Shown one piece after another: positions 38,355-47,791 of a DNA stretch of 64,000 nt. Source of the DNA: Piscibacillus salipiscarius JCM 13188 (GTDB lineage: Bacteria > Bacillota > Bacilli > Bacillales > Alkalibacillaceae); NCBI RefSeq assembly GCF_001311865.1, contig NZ_BBCD01000006.1:1-64000 (forward strand), read 5' to 3'. The position numbers and the translations under genes are program-made. Each line of letters opens with the position of its first letter. The first letter of the stretch is position 1. The notes below the pieces were generated by a model. It saw only the letters and a list, made by a program, of their open reading frames with translations. It was not told where the DNA came from and did not search any database.

Positions 38355-39074
38355 ATGTGGAAGGAAGCTATTAATCTCGCTTTGTTCGAGTGGAAAATTG
38401 ACTGGTTTAATCGAATCTTACACCAAATTTTATTACTAGCCGCATTACTTGTTTTCAGTTATGCCACTTATGAATCCATAATAGATGATGGTGGCTGGGG
38501 GTTAGATGTCATTTACTTTGCTTTTTTCGTTTGGGGATTTGGTTGGTTGACTCCAAAGGATTTCCAGTATCAAAAGGTTAGCTCTCACACTTATGCATCA
38601 CCAGTGTTTTTTATGTTACACAAATTACCGATTCAAAACAGTACGTTAATTAAGAGTAGATTTATCATTTTCTATATCAACGCTTTACCGATTTTGGTTT
38701 ATTTTTTATAGGTTTATACTTTTTACCTATTCTTAAGAATGTCTTTACAATTGAAGGGTACTTAGCTTTTGCACTTATGTGGGCTAGTTTAGGATTAAGC
38801 CTTAGCGCCATCTACCCTGCAAGTGATTTAGGGGATCGCAATGTCACAAACAGTAAATTGATTTTATTTTCATAGGTATATGGATTACATTATCCATTTT
38901 GATAATACCGACTTATATTTTTACGATGATGGGTTAATTAATCTAACAATTGATATAGCCAATCAGTGGCCACTAGTTGTATCAATTATCTCAGTACTAA
39001 TCATACCGGTTTCGAATTGGGCTTGGATTAGATATGCCAATTCTAAATTGAAATTAGAAGACTTTGAATTATAG
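38355..39074 (+). CDS. ABC transporter membrane subunit, second of tandem pair, apparent frameshifts
   Basis: Paralogue of the preceding gene, about 240 residues. Its start follows the preceding stop by two bases with AAGGAGGATTAAAT. The conserved YASPVFFMLHKLPIQNSTLI and IYPASDLGD blocks are present. Frame breaks near 38705, 38870 and 38930 interrupt the C-terminal half, more than in its neighbour, so real decay is possible. Unknown substrate. Confidence 0.65.
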
Positions 39075-39089
39075 GAAGGAGTGGGCGAC

Positions 39090-39481
39090 TTGGAATTACC
39101 TATTAAATTATCCGAGCAATCTAGAGAACCAATCTATCACCAGATTGAACATCAAATTAAAGCCTTGATTGCTAGTGGACAATTAGAAGCTGGCACGTCA
39201 CTCCCTTCCATTCGCGCTTTATCAAAAGACTTGGAGGTGAGTGTCATTACAACGCGGAGAGCTTATCAAAATCTAGAATATGAAGGCTTTATTAAGACTT
39301 TACAAGGAAAAGGCACGTTTGTTGCTGATATTAATGTTTCGTTAAAAAAGGAAATTAAAGAGGACACGGTTGCTAATGCACTGCGTAAAGCTATTGGGAC
39401 CGCATACCAGCATAACTACTCTAAAAAGAAGTTAAACGTTTATTTAATCAATTACTAGACGAAAGTGAGGGAGAATCGTGA
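39090..39481 (+). CDS. GntR-family regulator, YtrA subfamily, apparent C-terminal frameshift
   Basis: About 130 residues: N-terminal GntR winged helix (REPIYHQIEHQIKALIASG, then LPSIRALSKDLEVSVITTRRAYQNLE and GKGTFV) and a short helical tail, the YtrA architecture. TTG 39090 chosen (GGAG eight bases upstream). One A missing near 39422-39426; corrected, the protein ends DESEGES with TGA overlapping the next GTG (GTGA). Likely represses the operon through the inverted repeat at 37558-37585. Confidence 0.83.
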
Positions 39482-40329
39482 GTTATTCAATTGAAGTTAA
39501 GGATCTTCAAAAAACAAGAGATGATTTTGAGTTAGGGCCATTTAATTTAAATATAGAACCTGGTTTAGTAACGGCTTTAGTTGGTAGTAATGGTGCTGGA
39601 AAAAGTACACTTCTTAAAACAATCATGAACTTAGTGAAACCTACCTCTGGAGATATTCGTATATTAGGAAGTTATGTTAATCATACTGAGTCTTGGAAAC
39701 AAGACATTGCCTATTTACCACAAAACAAGTTAGGGCATGACCCTTTTAATGGAATGCAGTTAAAAGAATTAGTGTCATCACTTTACCCTAATTGGGATGA
39801 AGCACTTTTTAAACGAATAGTTAAAGATCTCGATGTCAATCTTAAGAAAAATTTTAAGAATTTATCACCAGGTGGACAGCAAAAGCTTGCACTAGCCTTG
39901 ACCATTCCAAGAAATGCGCCAATCATAATTTTAGACGAACCGACTTCACACATCGACATTGTATCTAAAACCATTCTTTTAGATTTGTTAGCAGAGTGGA
40001 TGGAGGACGGTGAACGCACCCTCATTTTAGCGACTCACCAAGTTGAGGATATCCGAAAGCTTGCCGATATGGTTGCGATCATGAAAGACGGTAATCTTTT
40101 AGCTTATAAAGATAAGGAAGCCCTCATCGAAACATATACTCAATATTGGATGGTAGACCCACTTCCAACCGAAAGTCTACCAGGTGAAGTAAGACGAAAA
40201 GGAAGCAAAACGGTTATTACGAATGATGAAACTGAGTTAGAAGATTATTTAAGTCAACATCAATTGAAGTGGTTAAACAAAGAAACACTTAATCTAGAAA
40301 ATACGATCTCATTGATGTTAACAAAATAA
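39478..40329 (+). CDS. ABC transporter ATP-binding protein, YtrB-like
   Basis: 283 residues. Walker A GSNGAGKS, signature LSPGGQQK (degenerate), Walker B IIILDEPTSH, H-loop ATHQ. Follows the GntR gene with a four-base overlap, as in B. subtilis ytrAB. The C-terminal 70 residues form an accessory segment. Pairs with the two membrane subunits upstream. Intact. Confidence 0.82.
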   Translation: MSYSIEVKDLQKTRDDFELGPFNLNIEPGLVTALVGSNGAGKSTLLKTIMNLVKPTSGDIRILGSYVNHTESWKQDIAYLPQNKLGHDPFNGMQLKELVSSLYPNWDEALFKRIVKDLDVNLKKNFKNLSPGGQQKLALALTIPRNAPIIILDEPTSHIDIVSKTILLDLLAEWMEDGERTLILATHQVEDIRKLADMVAIMKDGNLLAYKDKEALIETYTQYWMVDPLPTESLPGEVRRKGSKTVITNDETELEDYLSQHQLKWLNKETLNLENTISLMLTK

Positions 40330-40353
40330 ATAAGAATAAGGGGAGAGAGAGAG

Positions 40354-41286
40354 TTGGAAAAAGCCTTAAGCGTTAAGAACATACAAAAGTCATTTAAAAG
40401 CACAAAGGTTTTAAAAGGAATTTCATTCGATGTGCATAAAGGTGAAATTATGGCTATTCTTGGTCCTAATGGTGCGGGTAAATCCACAACCATTCGGAAC
40501 ATTATGGGAATTATGTATCCTGATGAAGGAAACGTTACTTTCCACGGACATAATGGAAGTGACATCCCGCGTCATAAAATCGGTTATTTACCGGAAGAAC
40601 GTGGCCTCTATAAAAATGTAAAAGTGATGGATGTACTTCTTTATTTTGCGAGTTTAAAAGATTATCCAAAAGAAAAAGCTAAAAAACGTGCCCTCTATTA
40701 TTTAGAGAGACTTGGATTAAAAGGTAAAGAAAATGTCTCGGTTGAAGAACTGTCTAAAGGGATGGGGCAAAAAGTTCAATTTATCGGGTCGATTATACAT
40801 GAACCAGAGCTTTTAATATTAGATGAACCGTTCTCTGGATTAGATCCTGTGAGTCAGGATGTTTTCAAACATGAAATTAAAGAGCTTGCCAATAATGGAA
40901 CGGCCATTTTACTAAGTTCTCACCAAATGAATCTTGTTGAAGAAATGTGCGATCGCTTATTTATGATTAATAAAGGTGAAAAAGTCATATACGGCTCAAT
41001 GGACGATGTCAAAAGAGAATACGCTAACTTTAAATGTACGATTCGTGGCAGAAATGAAGTGGCAACACTTGAAGGGCTTCCAGAAGTCACACGAGTTGAA
41101 CAAAGTGGTGATATTTCAGTATTGTATTTAACTCACGATGTTCAAGCGACAAACTGGTTAAAACAGCTCCCAGAGTCACTTGACGTACAAGAGTTATCCG
41201 TTGACCGCGTGTCCTTACATGAAATTTTCGTAGATATTGCAACAGACCAATCATTAGCTGAGGAAGTAGGTGCTACCCATGCGTAA
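40354..41286 (+). CDS. ABC exporter ATPase, YhaQ/NatA-like
   Basis: 310 residues. Walker A GPNGAGKS, signature LSKGMGQKVQF, Walker B LLILDEPFSGLD. C-terminal extension of about 90 residues as in NatA/YhaQ. TTG start with GGGGAGAG upstream. It overlaps the permease gene by eight bases. NatA-type systems export Na+ or other small substrates; substrate here inferred only from family. Confidence 0.82.
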   Translation: MEKALSVKNIQKSFKSTKVLKGISFDVHKGEIMAILGPNGAGKSTTIRNIMGIMYPDEGNVTFHGHNGSDIPRHKIGYLPEERGLYKNVKVMDVLLYFASLKDYPKEKAKKRALYYLERLGLKGKENVSVEELSKGMGQKVQFIGSIIHEPELLILDEPFSGLDPVSQDVFKHEIKELANNGTAILLSSHQMNLVEEMCDRLFMINKGEKVIYGSMDDVKREYANFKCTIRGRNEVATLEGLPEVTRVEQSGDISVLYLTHDVQATNWLKQLPESLDVQELSVDRVSLHEIFVDIATDQSLAEEVGATHA

Positions 41287-42517
41287 TAGTATTAAAGTTG
41301 CTAAGTGGGAATTTAAGCGTAACGCAAGGAACAAATCGTTTATCATTTCATTATTTTTAACACCTTTACTATTTGTGATTTTTGCAACAGCACCAACCTT
41401 TTTAAGTAACTTAGGTGATGAAGAAGAAAAGGCTACCACGGTTTACTTTAATGATCAAGTTGGGGTGTATGAAGCAATCCAACCTGTCATTTCTGAAGGT
41501 GATTTTGTTTCATGGGAAGTTATCGAAACGGATAATGGGCCTGAGCAAATGAAGAAAAACGCTTAGTGAAGAAGAAGACGCTGCGTACATTCAAATTAGC
41601 GAAGACACGTTAAATACCGGTACTGTCAGGTATATGGTTGGAGATGACGTCGATCAATCGTTTAAAAATGAGATGAATGTTTTACAGCAGCCAATTAAGC
41701 AAGCACAGCTACAAATGGCTGGATTATCGACTGAACAAATGCAATTAGTTCAGCAGCCAGTAAATTACGAGGAAGCAAGTGTTAAGGAAGAGACTGAAAC
41801 TATTCCAATGGAAGAGGCTGGTGGATTCCCGTATGAGCAGGCTATTCCTAGCATTTTGCAGGGCTTGTCTTATTCTCAATTGTGATCTCAGGTATGATGA
41901 TCTTCCAAAGCGCTTCACAAGAAAAGAAAGATAAAGTCGCCGAAATTATATTGTCGTCAGTAACAGCTGTTGAACTAATGCAAGGTAAGATCTTGGGGTA
42001 TTTCAGTCTCGGGCTTCTACAAGTAGGTGTGTGGATTGCACTTGTTACACCCTTTGCACTTTGGAAACTTGATGACATTCCAGTCCTTGAATATTTATTT
42101 GTACCAGAGACATTGTTGTTACTAGTGATTGCGATATTAGGGTACTTGTTATTTGCGGCACTATTTGTAGGACTTGGAGCAACTATAGAAGATGCTTCTA
42201 CTAGCGGTAACTTCCAAGGGTTAGTGATGATGTTACCATTCATTCCATTCTTCTTAGTCGCACCTATTTTCAGCAATCCGAGTGGAATAATAGCACAGAT
42301 TGCTACGTATATACCGTTTACGTCACCAGCTGTCATGCTCATGCGATTAGCTGTATTAGATGAGTGGCCTTGGGTTGAAATTTTAATTGGTCTTGCGATT
42401 CTAATCGTGAGTATTTGGATCTTCATGAAGCTAGCGGGTAAGATCTTCCAAGTGGGAATTTTAATTTATGGTAAAAATGCTACACCACAAGAGATATGGA
42501 AATGGTTAAGAGCATAG
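41279..42517 (+). CDS. ABC-2 type permease, YhaP/NatB-like, apparent frameshifts
   Basis: About 412 residues. N-terminal helix after VAKWEFKRNARNKSFIISLF, a large extracellular loop, then helices starting at VLFSIVISGMMIFQSASQEKKDKVAEIILSS-like block characteristic of YhaP/NatB. An extra A near 41558-41562 and a missing G near 41863 split it. Its ATPase partner overlaps upstream. Confidence 0.8.
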
Positions 42518-42592
42518 AGTAGAATATGTAATAAAAAACGCTTACAAAAGCAACTGCATGTGTTAATTAATAGTATATTAGGAGGTGAAATA

Positions 42593-42739
42593 ATGAATAC
42601 ATGTGAAAGTTGTCAAAGTTCGTTGTCTGGTAGCGACTTAACTCTTCCTTGGGAAGACGGAGATAATGCTTATGCATACGTAACATGCCGACACTGTGGA
42701 CATGAGAATATTAAAGAAGGTTTTGGTGAAGATGATTAA
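42593..42739 (+). CDS. Small zinc-ribbon protein
   Basis: 48 residues with two Cys pairs: MNTCESCQ and TCRHCGHEN, separated by about 30 residues, acidic C-terminus. AGGAGGTGAAATA precedes ATG, so translation is credible. Function unknown. Confidence 0.65.
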   Translation: MNTCESCQSSLSGSDLTLPWEDGDNAYAYVTCRHCGHENIKEGFGEDD

Positions 42740-42904
42740 AATTCTACATTGTCTATAACTCTAAACTGTTAAAATGTTTTTATTAACGAAGCGTTTCCAA
42801 TGAATTATGTTTATCAAGAAATAAGTTTCTTAAAATATTATCCATACAAAAAGTACCATAGAACAGTAGTCTATGGTACAGATTTTATACTTCTTAATCT
42901 TTTA

Positions 42905-42963
42905 AAAAGAAATGCCCTCCCTTTCCGCAGGCGACAGCTGGAGTTTGAGGCGTTTCTTTTTTT
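42905..42963 (-). terminator. Terminator of the SsuABC-like operon with repeat fragment
   Basis: On the minus strand AGAAACGCCTC pairs imperfectly with GAGGGCATTTCT, followed by TTTTT. The loop carries CTCCAGCTGTCGCCTGCGG, akin to the repeat remnant at 13061-13120. Confidence 0.65.
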
Positions 42964-42965
42964 AT

Positions 42966-43958
42966 TTATTCTATAAAACTCTTATCAACTAAATTTGTTA
43001 AATCTGGTTTTTCGTCTAAGAATCCTAAGTCATGTGAAGAGTTTGCGAAATCTTGAAGTACTTCTCCATTGACTTCATACGTGAATGTGATACGCTCCCA
43101 TGCACGGTCAATGACCTCACGAGATAACTCTTGGTCTGTAATTTCTTTGATCTTATCTATTGCAATCGTTTTTGATTCATCTGGATTGTTTTGAATAAAC
43201 TCTGTCGCTTTCTTGTGTGCATCTACAATGCTTTGAACTAGTTCAGGATCATTTTCTATTAACTCATTAGATGTTACGAAAACAGCTGCTGGTAAGGTTT
43301 CACCATATGCAACATCAGGTGTATCAATTAACACTTCACCCGTTCCCTGTTCCTCAATAAATGATGCCCAAGGTTCTGGAACAGTAGCCGCATCGACATT
43401 CCCCGTTTTAAACATGCTAGAATAAGTAGCTGGTTTACCTGTTACGTGCTTCATCTCACCACCAACACGGTCAGATGTCATTCCATATTCACCTTTCATT
43501 AATGCTTCAAACTGAACATCATGTGTACAACCAACACGTGGTGAAATAAATGTTTTTCCTGCTAAGTCTTCCGGAGATTCAATCCCAGCATCTGGGCGTG
43601 CCATGATGACAGTACCACCTGTTGATCCAGCGGCAACGACACTTACTTTAGCCCCGCTTGTAAAATGATTCATTGCAGGTCCTGGCCCTACAAGTCCTGC
43701 CTCAATATCTCCCGTTTCAAGAGCTGTCATAAACGCTGATCCGTCAGGAAAATATTGATATTTCACTTCAGTACCATCAGGTAACGTCTCTGAATATAAA
43801 TTCTTCTCTTCAGCCACCATGCCGGCTACGTGGTTAATGTTTGGAAAATAGCCAATAGTGACGGTATCATTCGAACCATTTTCAGCACTGGAACTACCGC
43901 ATGCAGCTAATACCACACCCACTAGTAATACCATGCCTAACGTTAATATTTTTTTCAT
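42966..43958 (-). CDS. SsuA/TauA/NrtA-like substrate-binding lipoprotein
   Basis: 330 residues, lipobox VVLAAC near residue 20, then VTIGYFPNINHVAG, ALETGDIEAGLVGPGPA and VPEPWASF, typical of sulfonate/nitrate/taurine binding proteins. No sulfonate monooxygenase or thiamine gene is nearby, so the substrate is open. Intact; last gene of the operon. Confidence 0.85.
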   Translation of the reverse strand: MKKILTLGMVLLVGVVLAACGSSSAENGSNDTVTIGYFPNINHVAGMVAEEKNLYSETLPDGTEVKYQYFPDGSAFMTALETGDIEAGLVGPGPAMNHFTSGAKVSVVAAGSTGGTVIMARPDAGIESPEDLAGKTFISPRVGCTHDVQFEALMKGEYGMTSDRVGGEMKHVTGKPATYSSMFKTGNVDAATVPEPWASFIEEQGTGEVLIDTPDVAYGETLPAAVFVTSNELIENDPELVQSIVDAHKKATEFIQNNPDESKTIAIDKIKEITDQELSREVIDRAWERITFTYEVNGEVLQDFANSSHDLGFLDEKPDLTNLVDKSFIE

Positions 43959-43982
43959 TTATAAAAACTCCTTTTTATGATT

Positions 43983-44732
43983 TTAAAAGTCCCCAACGTT
44001 TAGGACATTTTTCTCTAATTTAGAAAAGACTAATTGATCCACTAATGCACCGATGACACCAATAATGATAATAATTCCAATGACTTGATCCATTTTGGCA
44101 AAATCAGATGCGAATTGTAACGAGTAACCAAGTCCTGGCCCATTACTTAATAATTCCCCTGCCATCAGAGCTCTCCAGCTGAATGCCCAAGCGAGTCTGA
44201 TTCCAGTCATGTAATACGGGATACTTGCTGGGACTTCAACTCGGTAGAATAATTCTGGTCCTTTTGTTCCCATAGTTCTTGCAGCCCTTACTAGCTGCGG
44301 TGGTACGTTATGAATAGCAGACCTGACGTTTAGGGCCATCACAAATGTTCCGCCGAGCACAACAACGAAAATAACCGCAAATTCAGTAAAACCAAATAAC
44401 ATTAAGGATAACGGGACCCATACGATACTCGGAATACTTTGAAGGGCGATTAAATACATTCCCGCTGTTTCATCAGCTTGACGTGATTTCCCAAGCAATA
44501 CCCCAAGCAAAGTCCCTATGATTAGTGCGAGTGACATCCCTATGATTAAGTGTTTAAAACTTGCTCCTAATGCGACTAGTAAACTCCCATCCATAAATCC
44601 ATCATAAAGTGATTGAAAGACTTTAAAAGGTCCAGGTAAAACAACTTCTGGAAATACCTTTAAGGATACAATAGCTTGCCAGATACCAACGACGACAACT
44701 AAAAATGATATACGTTTAATGGCTAATTTCAT
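43983..44732 (-). CDS. SsuC-like ABC permease
   Basis: 249 residues, six helices, with EAA-loop equivalent [24 protein letters not shown]-type segment. Overlaps the ATPase gene end by 17 bases. Intact. Confidence 0.85.
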   Translation of the reverse strand: MKLAIKRISFLVVVVGIWQAIVSLKVFPEVVLPGPFKVFQSLYDGFMDGSLLVALGASFKHLIIGMSLALIIGTLLGVLLGKSRQADETAGMYLIALQSIPSIVWVPLSLMLFGFTEFAVIFVVVLGGTFVMALNVRSAIHNVPPQLVRAARTMGTKGPELFYRVEVPASIPYYMTGIRLAWAFSWRALMAGELLSNGPGLGYSLQFASDFAKMDQVIGIIIIIGVIGALVDQLVFSKLEKNVLNVGDF

Positions 44733-45502
44733 GATCTAACTCTTCCTTCAACACTTTGTTAATTTCATCTTTAAGCAGTTCCATTACCTGGTTTTCAAGC
44801 TCAATCACTTGGGCATCATCACGCTTTCTTGGCCTTGGGAGATCGACTTTAAAATCTGCGATTACTCTGCCAGGGCGCGTACCCATAACGACCACTCGGT
44901 CTGATAGCTTAATAGCTTCCTGAATACTATGAGTGACAAACAAAATGGTCTTTTTCGTTTCAAGCCAAATTTTGGTCAGCTCATCATGCATAATGTGGCG
45001 CGTTTGTTCATCAAGTGCCCCAAATGGTTCATCCATAAGTAAAACTTTGGGATCCATCGCTAGCGCTCTTGCGATAGCAACACGCTGCTGCATTCCACCA
45101 GAAAGTTCATACGTATAATGGTTTTTAAACTTACTTAAATGCACCATTTAAGGAAATGATTCACGCGCTCCTCTGCTTCTTTTTTGACAAAAGTTTTTTA
45201 ATCGGATACATCACATTCTCTTTAACATTTAACCATGGAAACAAGGAAGGCTCCTGAAAGACCATTCCACGGTCTGGGCCTGGCCTTTTGATCTCACTAC
45301 CTTCTAGAATGATCGCACCTTCAGATATATCTTCTAGACCTGCGATCATCGATAATAGGGTTGATTTACCACAACCGGAAGGGCCCAAAATGGATACGAA
45401 CTGATTTTCTTCAATAGATAATTTTATATTGGAAAACACTTCGAAACTTCCTTGTTCTTGATCTTTAAATGTTTTACCAACTTGATCTATGTTTAAGAAC
45501 AT
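44716..45502 (-). CDS. SsuB-like ABC ATPase, apparent frameshifts
   Basis: About 260 residues. Walker [10 protein letters not shown]-loop [11 protein letters not shown], signature LSGGMQQR, Walker [13 protein letters not shown]. Two A-runs one base short near 45187 and 45150 split it within the helical domain. AGGTGAAAAG precedes ATG; first gene of the operon. Confidence 0.87.
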
Positions 45503-45622
45503 CTTTTCACCTAATTTCTAATAATTCCTATAAAATTACTTGGTTTTAGTTACAGTATTAAATTATACAACCGAGACAAGAAATGTGTCAACTTTTTGAT
45601 TAGTTTGGGCAGTCAGCAAATA

Positions 45623-45652
45623 AAAAAGCCTAGCGTTGAGCTAGACTTTTTT
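45623..45652 (-). terminator. Lipoprotein gene terminator
   Basis: AAAAAGTCTAGC/GCTAGGCTTTTTT on the minus strand. Confidence 0.8.
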
Positions 45653-46188
45653 GTCACTTTAAATTGGACTTGAGTTTCGATATTATATTTTTGTTCATTG
45701 TAATTAAAGTCAGCATAACCGTATACTTCATAGAACCCTTTTGGAAAGTCGCCATCCATAACCTCTTGGATGAATTCCTTAAATGCACTGGAATCCTGAC
45801 CAGAAAAACCACCAGAACCATTATATTCCTCTCGTAGTGGCTCTCCCTTTTTCAAAACAGTTGATAACAACGGTTCATTCATTCCATAACCAATTTCATA
45901 TTCTCTCGTTAGTTCTTTCATTGGGAAGAAAAACGGTGAAGCCGCATGGGTGATTTTAACTTGTGCTTGATCGCCAACATACTCAAGCTCCGCATAAATC
46001 TTCACTTCTGAACCGTCTTCATACGCTGCTTTTTCAGTTACTAAACGGTAGATGAAATCGTCTTCTTGAACTTCGCTCTCAGTTCCTATTACCTCGCGCT
46101 CGTTCAATTTTCCATCTGAAGGGTCTGTTGATGCCCCGCAGGCTGTGAGCATCACTGCAATCCCAAGTAAAACTAATAACTTTTTCAT
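45637..46188 (-). CDS. Putative lipoprotein of unknown function
   Basis: About 184 residues with lipobox AVMLTAC near residue 17. The body is beta-rich (IYRLVTEKAAYEDGSEVKIYAELEY), suggesting an Ig-like fold. The open frame runs through the terminator to 45613; one extra A in the preceding A-run would end it at VTKKV near 45637, which I prefer. No family recognised. AGGTGATGGG precedes ATG. Confidence 0.65.
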
Positions 46189-46302
46189 CCCATCACCTCT
46201 ATAAACTTAGACGATAACTTAAAAAATTGTTACAAATGATGCACTTTTTGGGTGAATACCTATATCTTGTAATATACGACTATGAAGATGAGGTGTTTTA
46301 AA

Positions 46303-47061
46303 ATGGGAAACCCAATTGTAACTGGGACCAGCACGAATAATACGGTTTCGGTTAATATTGATTTGTTTCGCTACCCTGTCCGTTACATTAAAGTTTACTT
46401 AGGGGGAGATTTGGTCGGCACATTCCACCCTATTTCTGATTTCCATTTAAGAAATCCTGATCATAAACCCGTTAAAGTTGCGCTTATTTTTGCGGATGGT
46501 GATAAACATGAAACAGTTATTTTGGGAGGTAAAAAAAGGCAACAAATTCATCGACAAAACTTTCTGCCGGGAGATATCCTGATAGCATCTGACAACTTTG
46601 GTGACTTCCCTCCACCTGGGTACATGGGACACTCTGCTCTAGTTCTTAATAATCGAGAAATTATAGAAGCAACAACGTCGATGCCGCAAATTAGGCAATC
46701 TACCATTCGTGAATTCGTTGATATTCACCCGAAGTATATGCACTTACGTTGTCTTGACCAAAATGTCGCCAATGAGGCTGTGGCTTTTGCTTATGAATAC
46801 TTACAAATGTACCATAACAATTTACAAAAAGGCACGGATGTCCCAACGTTTTCATTAACTCCACTTGTTCCACTTGATGACCCATATAATTCGATTTATT
46901 GTTCAAAACTTGTATGGCTATGTTATTACTACGGAGCTGGTGTTGACTTAAATAATGATTACTTCCTTTTCTCCCCGGAAGACTTATCGACGTTAGAAAA
47001 CAGTGAGTACTTTAATGTTATTTTTAAGCATCCGGAGTTTGAGTTTAAACTCAATTCATAA
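46303..47061 (+). CDS. YiiX/YebB-like NlpC/P60-type cysteine hydrolase (C92)
   Basis: 252 residues. N-terminal beta domain of about 85 residues, then GDILIASDNFGDFPPPGYMGHSALVL with the His after a circularly permuted NlpC/P60 order, and YCSKLVWLCYYYG with the Cys nucleophile. No signal peptide. Family members cleave peptidoglycan-type amide bonds or act on lipids. ATG 46303 chosen (GAGGTG upstream). Confidence 0.78.
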   Translation: MGNPIVTGTSTNNTVSVNIDLFRYPVRYIKVYLGGDLVGTFHPISDFHLRNPDHKPVKVALIFADGDKHETVILGGKKRQQIHRQNFLPGDILIASDNFGDFPPPGYMGHSALVLNNREIIEATTSMPQIRQSTIREFVDIHPKYMHLRCLDQNVANEAVAFAYEYLQMYHNNLQKGTDVPTFSLTPLVPLDDPYNSIYCSKLVWLCYYYGAGVDLNNDYFLFSPEDLSTLENSEYFNVIFKHPEFEFKLNS

Positions 47062-47097
47062 TTAGACTTCCCCGGACACAGGGGGATTTTCATGTAT

Positions 47098-47131
47098 TAA
47101 AAAGGGCTCTGCCACTATTGGCGAGCCCTTT
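47098..47131. terminator. Bidirectional terminator
   Basis: AAAGGGCTC/GAGCCCTTT between the convergent C92 hydrolase and small membrane protein genes, T-rich on the minus side. A smaller CCCC/GGGG hairpin precedes it at 47070-47090. Confidence 0.78.
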
Positions 47132-47138
47132 GATCGTA

Positions 47139-47306
47139 TTAACGATGACTTACTTCTACTTCCATGTCTAATCCATTTGTTGCTTCATCTATAGTTTGAA
47201 GGGTTGATTTCTTTCTCTTGAAGAACGAAATAACCTTATCTGCTGCGTATAGTACTAGGAAGGTTAGGAAGACTGTTAAAGATACTAAGATAAGAGATGT
47301 TTCCAT
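47139..47306 (-). CDS. Small single-pass membrane protein
   Basis: 55 residues beginning METSLILVSLTVFLTFLVLY, a hydrophobic helix, then KKxx-rich cytoplasmic tail. GAGGG before ATG 47306. No family recognised. Confidence 0.5.
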   Translation of the reverse strand: METSLILVSLTVFLTFLVLYAADKVISFFKRKKSTLQTIDEATNGLDMEVEVSHR

Positions 47307-47324
47307 TACCCTCATCCCCCTCAC

Positions 47325-47614
47325 TCAAATTTTGTTGTTTATTATGATTTACATGTATATAATACCAAATTTTTCGGTAATTGCAACCTTAACGATTAAT
47401 TTCTTTAATAAATTTGTGTATTCTCCCATATAGATTCAAATACTCCATATTTAAAATCACTTTAAAGTTATAAAGGATTGAATTTTCTAAAAGTTTTAAA
47501 ACTGGTTCTCCAGGGGATTGCTAGATTATTTACCTTGTCATTTCCCGGGAAATTTTGTCGAATGATTAAATGATTGAATTACATTATTCTTTGCATTGGA
47601 GGCAGAAGAGTTTT
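47325..47614. other. AT-rich spacer, no gene seen
   Basis: Between the small membrane protein gene and array C. Contains CCCGGGAAATTTTGTCGAATG (47546-47566), whose TTTGTCGAA word recurs in arrays C, D and E; nothing else recognisable. Confidence 0.4.
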
Positions 47615-47750
47615 TAGGACATTAGAAACCATTTATGGGACATTGGTGATTAATGTGAGGAATCGAACTTTGTCGAATAGGGGTATTCGTCCTTGATTAT
47701 AAGACATTTAAGACGTATTATAGGACATTTCAGTTAAAATATGAGACATT
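47615..47750. repeat. 21-bp tandem array C (about 7 units, core T[A/G]GGACATT)
   Basis: Units at 47615 (TAGGACATT), 47636 (TGGGACATT), 47657 and 47678 (diverged), 47700 (TAAGACATT), 47721 (TAGGACATT) and 47742 (TGAGACATT). Spacing is 21 except one 22. It starts just beyond the S9 peptidase terminator in minus-strand sense and shares core and central units with array D. Confidence 0.75.
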
Positions 47751-47757
47751 CGGACAT

Positions 47758-47790
47758 AAAAAACCAGCCCCTATTAAGGAGCTGGGTCGT
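47758..47790 (-). terminator. S9 peptidase gene terminator
   Basis: CCAGCTCC/GGGGCTGG stem, 6-base loop, then TTTTTTAT on the minus strand. Confidence 0.83.
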
Positions 47791-47791
47791 T

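Noticed and set aside
42966-45502. Firm assignment of the SsuABC-like operon to sulfonate uptake
   Set aside because: No sulfonate monooxygenase or sulfur regulator nearby; nitrate, taurine or a thiamine precursor remain possible.
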